Positions 4,243 through 5,769 of a DNA stretch of 5,769 nt are shown here, one piece after another. Where the stretch lies: assembly GCA_005884335.1 (NCBI GenBank), contig VBCJ01000050.1, forward strand, positions 1 through 5,769. Reading direction: 5' to 3'. This DNA comes from Betaproteobacteria bacterium (lineage in GTDB: Bacteria > Pseudomonadota > Gammaproteobacteria > Burkholderiales > SG8-39). The notes beneath the pieces were generated by a model. That model was not told the origin of the DNA, did no database searches, and worked only from the letters and a program-made list of their open reading frames with translations. The translations under genes were made by a program, and so were the position numbers. The stretch's first letter is position 1. Every line of letters begins with the position of its first letter.

Positions 4243-5457
4243 GTGGGCAAAATCAAAGTCAAGAATCCGCTCGTCGAGATGGACGGTGACGAAATGACAC
4301 GGATCATCTGGAGGACGATCCGCGAGCAGCTGATTCTTCCGTATCTCGATGTCGAGCTGAAATACTACGATCTCGGGGTCGAGTCGAGAGACAAGACCAA
4401 CGACCAGATCACGATCGACGCGGCCAACGCCACGCGAAAGTACGGCGTGGCAGTGAAATGCGCGACCATCACCCCGGACGAAGGACGCGTCAAGGAGTTC
4501 AACCTGAAGCAGATGTGGCGCAGCCCCAACGGTACCATCCGCAATATTCTCGACGGCACGATTTTCCGGGAGCCCATCATCTGCAAGAATGTGCCGCGCA
4601 TCGTGGCCCACTGGAATAGGCCGGTAGTCATCGCGCGTCACGGATTCGGCGACCAGTATCGAGCCACCGAGGTCAAGTTCGACGGCCCCGGTACGATCAA
4701 GCTCAGCTTTCAGCCCGAGGGCGGCGGAACCATGATCGAGCGCGAAGTGTTCAAGGCACCGGGTGCCGGCGTCACCATGGCGATGTTCAACCTCGACGAA
4801 TCGATCGAGGGCTTTGCGCGCGCCTGCTTCAACTACGCCTTGCAGCGCAAGTACCCGGTCTACTTCTCGAGCAAGAATACGATTCTGAAGGTCTACGACG
4901 GCCGGTTCAAGAAGCTGTTCCAGGACATCTTCGACGCGGAGTTCAAAAAGCAGTTCGACGCCGCGGGCCTGACCTATGAGCACCGGCTGATCGACGACAT
5001 GGTGGCCGCGAGCCTCAAGTGGAGCGGCGGCTACCTGTGGGCGTGCAAGAATTACGACGGCGACGTGCAGTCCGACACGGTCGCCCAAGGCTACGGCTCG
5101 CTCGGGCTCATGACCTCAGTTTTGATGTCTCCCGACGGCAAGGCGGTCGAGGCCGAGGCGGCACACGGCACCGTGACTCGGCACTACCGGCTGCACCAGC
5201 AAGGCAAGCCCACTTCAACCAACCCCATCGCCTCGATTTTCGCTTGGACGCGCGGGCTGATATTTCGCGGGCGCATGGACGGCACGCCCGACGTGGTCAG
5301 ATTCGCCGAGACCCTGGAAAAGGTCTGCGTCGACGTCGTGGAATCGGGCAAGATGACCAAGGATCTGGCAATCCTGATACGTCCGGATCACCCCTTCCTT
5401 TCCACCGACGAATTCATGGGCGCGGTGGAAGCAGAACTCAGGAGGCGCGTGCACTGA
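4243..5457 (+). CDS. icd: NADP-dependent isocitrate dehydrogenase, eukaryotic-type
   Basis: This encodes a 404-residue cytoplasmic enzyme that oxidizes isocitrate to 2-oxoglutarate and CO2 with reduction of NADP+, in the TCA cycle. The sequence closely resembles the homodimeric eukaryotic-type enzyme such as human IDH1, not the E. coli Icd subfamily. Substrate residues fall at the IDH1 positions: Ser94 and Arg100 in SPNGTIR, Arg109, Arg132 in ARHGFGDQYR and Tyr139. Lys211, Asp251, Asp274 and Asp278 (in YDGDVQSD) match IDH1 K212, D252, D275 and D279, giving the catalytic lysine and metal ligands. EAAHGTVTRH (305-314) is the NADP-binding loop. All key residues are present and the length is normal for the family. 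The start is GTG, with AGGAG 6 nt before it and VKNPLVEMDGDEMTRIIW following. The frame remains open for 85 more codons upstream, but that part has no similarity and contains a likely promoter. A cold-shock gene converges from the right. Confidence 0.96.
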   Translation: MGKIKVKNPLVEMDGDEMTRIIWRTIREQLILPYLDVELKYYDLGVESRDKTNDQITIDAANATRKYGVAVKCATITPDEGRVKEFNLKQMWRSPNGTIRNILDGTIFREPIICKNVPRIVAHWNRPVVIARHGFGDQYRATEVKFDGPGTIKLSFQPEGGGTMIEREVFKAPGAGVTMAMFNLDESIEGFARACFNYALQRKYPVYFSSKNTILKVYDGRFKKLFQDIFDAEFKKQFDAAGLTYEHRLIDDMVAASLKWSGGYLWACKNYDGDVQSDTVAQGYGSLGLMTSVLMSPDGKAVEAEAAHGTVTRHYRLHQQGKPTSTNPIASIFAWTRGLIFRGRMDGTPDVVRFAETLEKVCVDVVESGKMTKDLAILIRPDHPFLSTDEFMGAVEAELRRRVH

Positions 5458-5479
5458 CGGAAACGCGCGTGAACGTCGG

Positions 5480-5503
5480 AAAAAGGCCTCCAAGCTGAGG
5501 CTT
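5480..5503 (-). terminator. Candidate terminator of the cold-shock gene
   Basis: On the minus strand AAGCCTC (5503-5497), a 6-nt loop and GAGGCCT (5490-5484) form a stem of up to 7 bp with one G-U pair, followed by five T on that strand (5484-5480, the first shared with the stem base). It lies about 105 bp after the cold-shock stop codon and about 22 bp beyond the end of icd. On the plus strand no T-run follows it, so it would not be a standard terminator for icd. Confidence 0.6.
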
Positions 5504-5578
5504 GTCCCCGCTCACAAAAAAACAAAGGCAGCGGACCCGAGGAACTCCCGGGGCCGAAAATCAAGAGGGACTTGCGAC

Positions 5579-5601
5579 CGCGGGCGGTTGTGCCGCCCGC
5601 G
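5579..5601. other. Strong GC hairpin just after the cold-shock stop codon
   Basis: CGCGGGCGG, loop TTGTG, CCGCCCGCG form a perfect 9-bp GC stem 7 bp beyond the stop codon of the cold-shock gene. Neither strand has an adjacent T-run, so it is more likely an RNA-stabilizing or transcription-slowing element. A run of seven A at 5516-5522, read as T on the minus strand, lies further downstream. Confidence 0.6.
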
Positions 5602-5608
5602 CGAGCCG

Positions 5609-5769
5609 CTAGCTTGCGGCCTGGATGTTCGAAGCCTGCTTGCCCTTCGGGCCTTGCGTGACTTCGAACTGGACTTTCTGTCCTTCCTTGAGCGTTTTGA
5701 ATCCGCTCATCTGAATCGCGGAGAAGTGCGCAAACAAATCCTCGCCGCCGTCATCCGGGGTTATGAACC
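5609..5769 (-). CDS. Cold-shock protein of the CspA/CspD family, C-terminal part
   Basis: The last 52 residues and the TAG stop of a cold-shock-domain protein are visible; the first 15 or so residues lie beyond the right edge. The protein is a small cytoplasmic beta-barrel that binds single-stranded RNA and DNA and loosens RNA secondary structure. The fragment begins FITPDDGGEDLFAHFSAI, whose DLFAHFSAI corresponds to the RNP2 motif; RNP1 (KGFGFI) is cut by the edge with only FI seen. It continues with SGFKTLKEGQKVQFEVTQGP and ends KGKQASNIQAAS, all typical of a roughly 67-residue protein. In betaproteobacteria a cold-shock gene near icd often neighbours clpS-clpA, which would lie outside this window. 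Whether it is named cspA or cspD cannot be decided from the fragment. Confidence 0.95.
   Translation of the reverse strand, partial: FITPDDGGEDLFAHFSAIQMSGFKTLKEGQKVQFEVTQGPKGKQASNIQAAS

Noticed and set aside
4000..5088. 362-codon open frame antisense to icd
   Set aside because: It is a GC-rich shadow of icd; the plus strand encodes a complete conserved enzyme with every catalytic residue, and the antisense product has no recognizable features.
1..5769. CRISPR array, tRNA, rRNA, insertion sequence or defence system
   Set aside because: No spaced repeats, tRNA-like folds, transposase motifs, terminal inverted repeats or nuclease and toxin pairs were seen; the only tandem repeats are inside the lysine-rich gene.

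Overview
This window looks like ordinary, GC-rich (about 60%) chromosomal DNA from a proteobacterium, most likely a betaproteobacterium. That placement is inference from gene content and order: an exbB-exbD pair divergent from xseA, and a DUF192 gene and an isocitrate dehydrogenase gene beside a cold-shock gene. No mobile element, tRNA, rRNA, CRISPR array or phage gene was found.

Layout from left to right. On the minus strand, exbD (only its first 15 codons) and exbB overlap by ATGA and encode a proton-driven energizer of outer-membrane processes. A 379-bp gene-free region follows. It holds a candidate exbB promoter, two perfect inverted DnaA boxes, two near-consensus DnaA boxes and a strikingly AT-rich tract of about 70 bp. 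xseA (exonuclease VII large subunit) then runs rightward. Behind it is a tight two-gene unit: a 32-residue single-span membrane peptide, and one base later a four-span membrane protein of the PuuD N-terminal (Urate_ox_N) type. A strong hairpin terminator closes this unit and probably also stops the opposing genes.

On the minus strand at 3167-3895 are two small exported proteins: a DUF192 protein and, upstream of it, a lysine-rich pentapeptide-repeat protein. The repeat gene has its own terminator, which ends only 13 bp before the DUF192 start codon. A 347-bp divergent region separates them from a eukaryotic-type NADP-dependent isocitrate dehydrogenase gene on the plus strand, which starts at GTG and has a TATAAT box and a leader of about 95 nt. 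The right edge carries the C-terminal 52 residues of a cold-shock protein on the minus strand, followed by hairpins.

The genes are mostly independent housekeeping functions: envelope energization, DNA repair, TCA cycle and cold-shock RNA binding. No clearly new multi-gene system is visible. The items most worth a second look are the origin-like DnaA-box cluster between exbB and xseA, and the unannotated-looking membrane peptide coupled to the Urate_ox_N protein.
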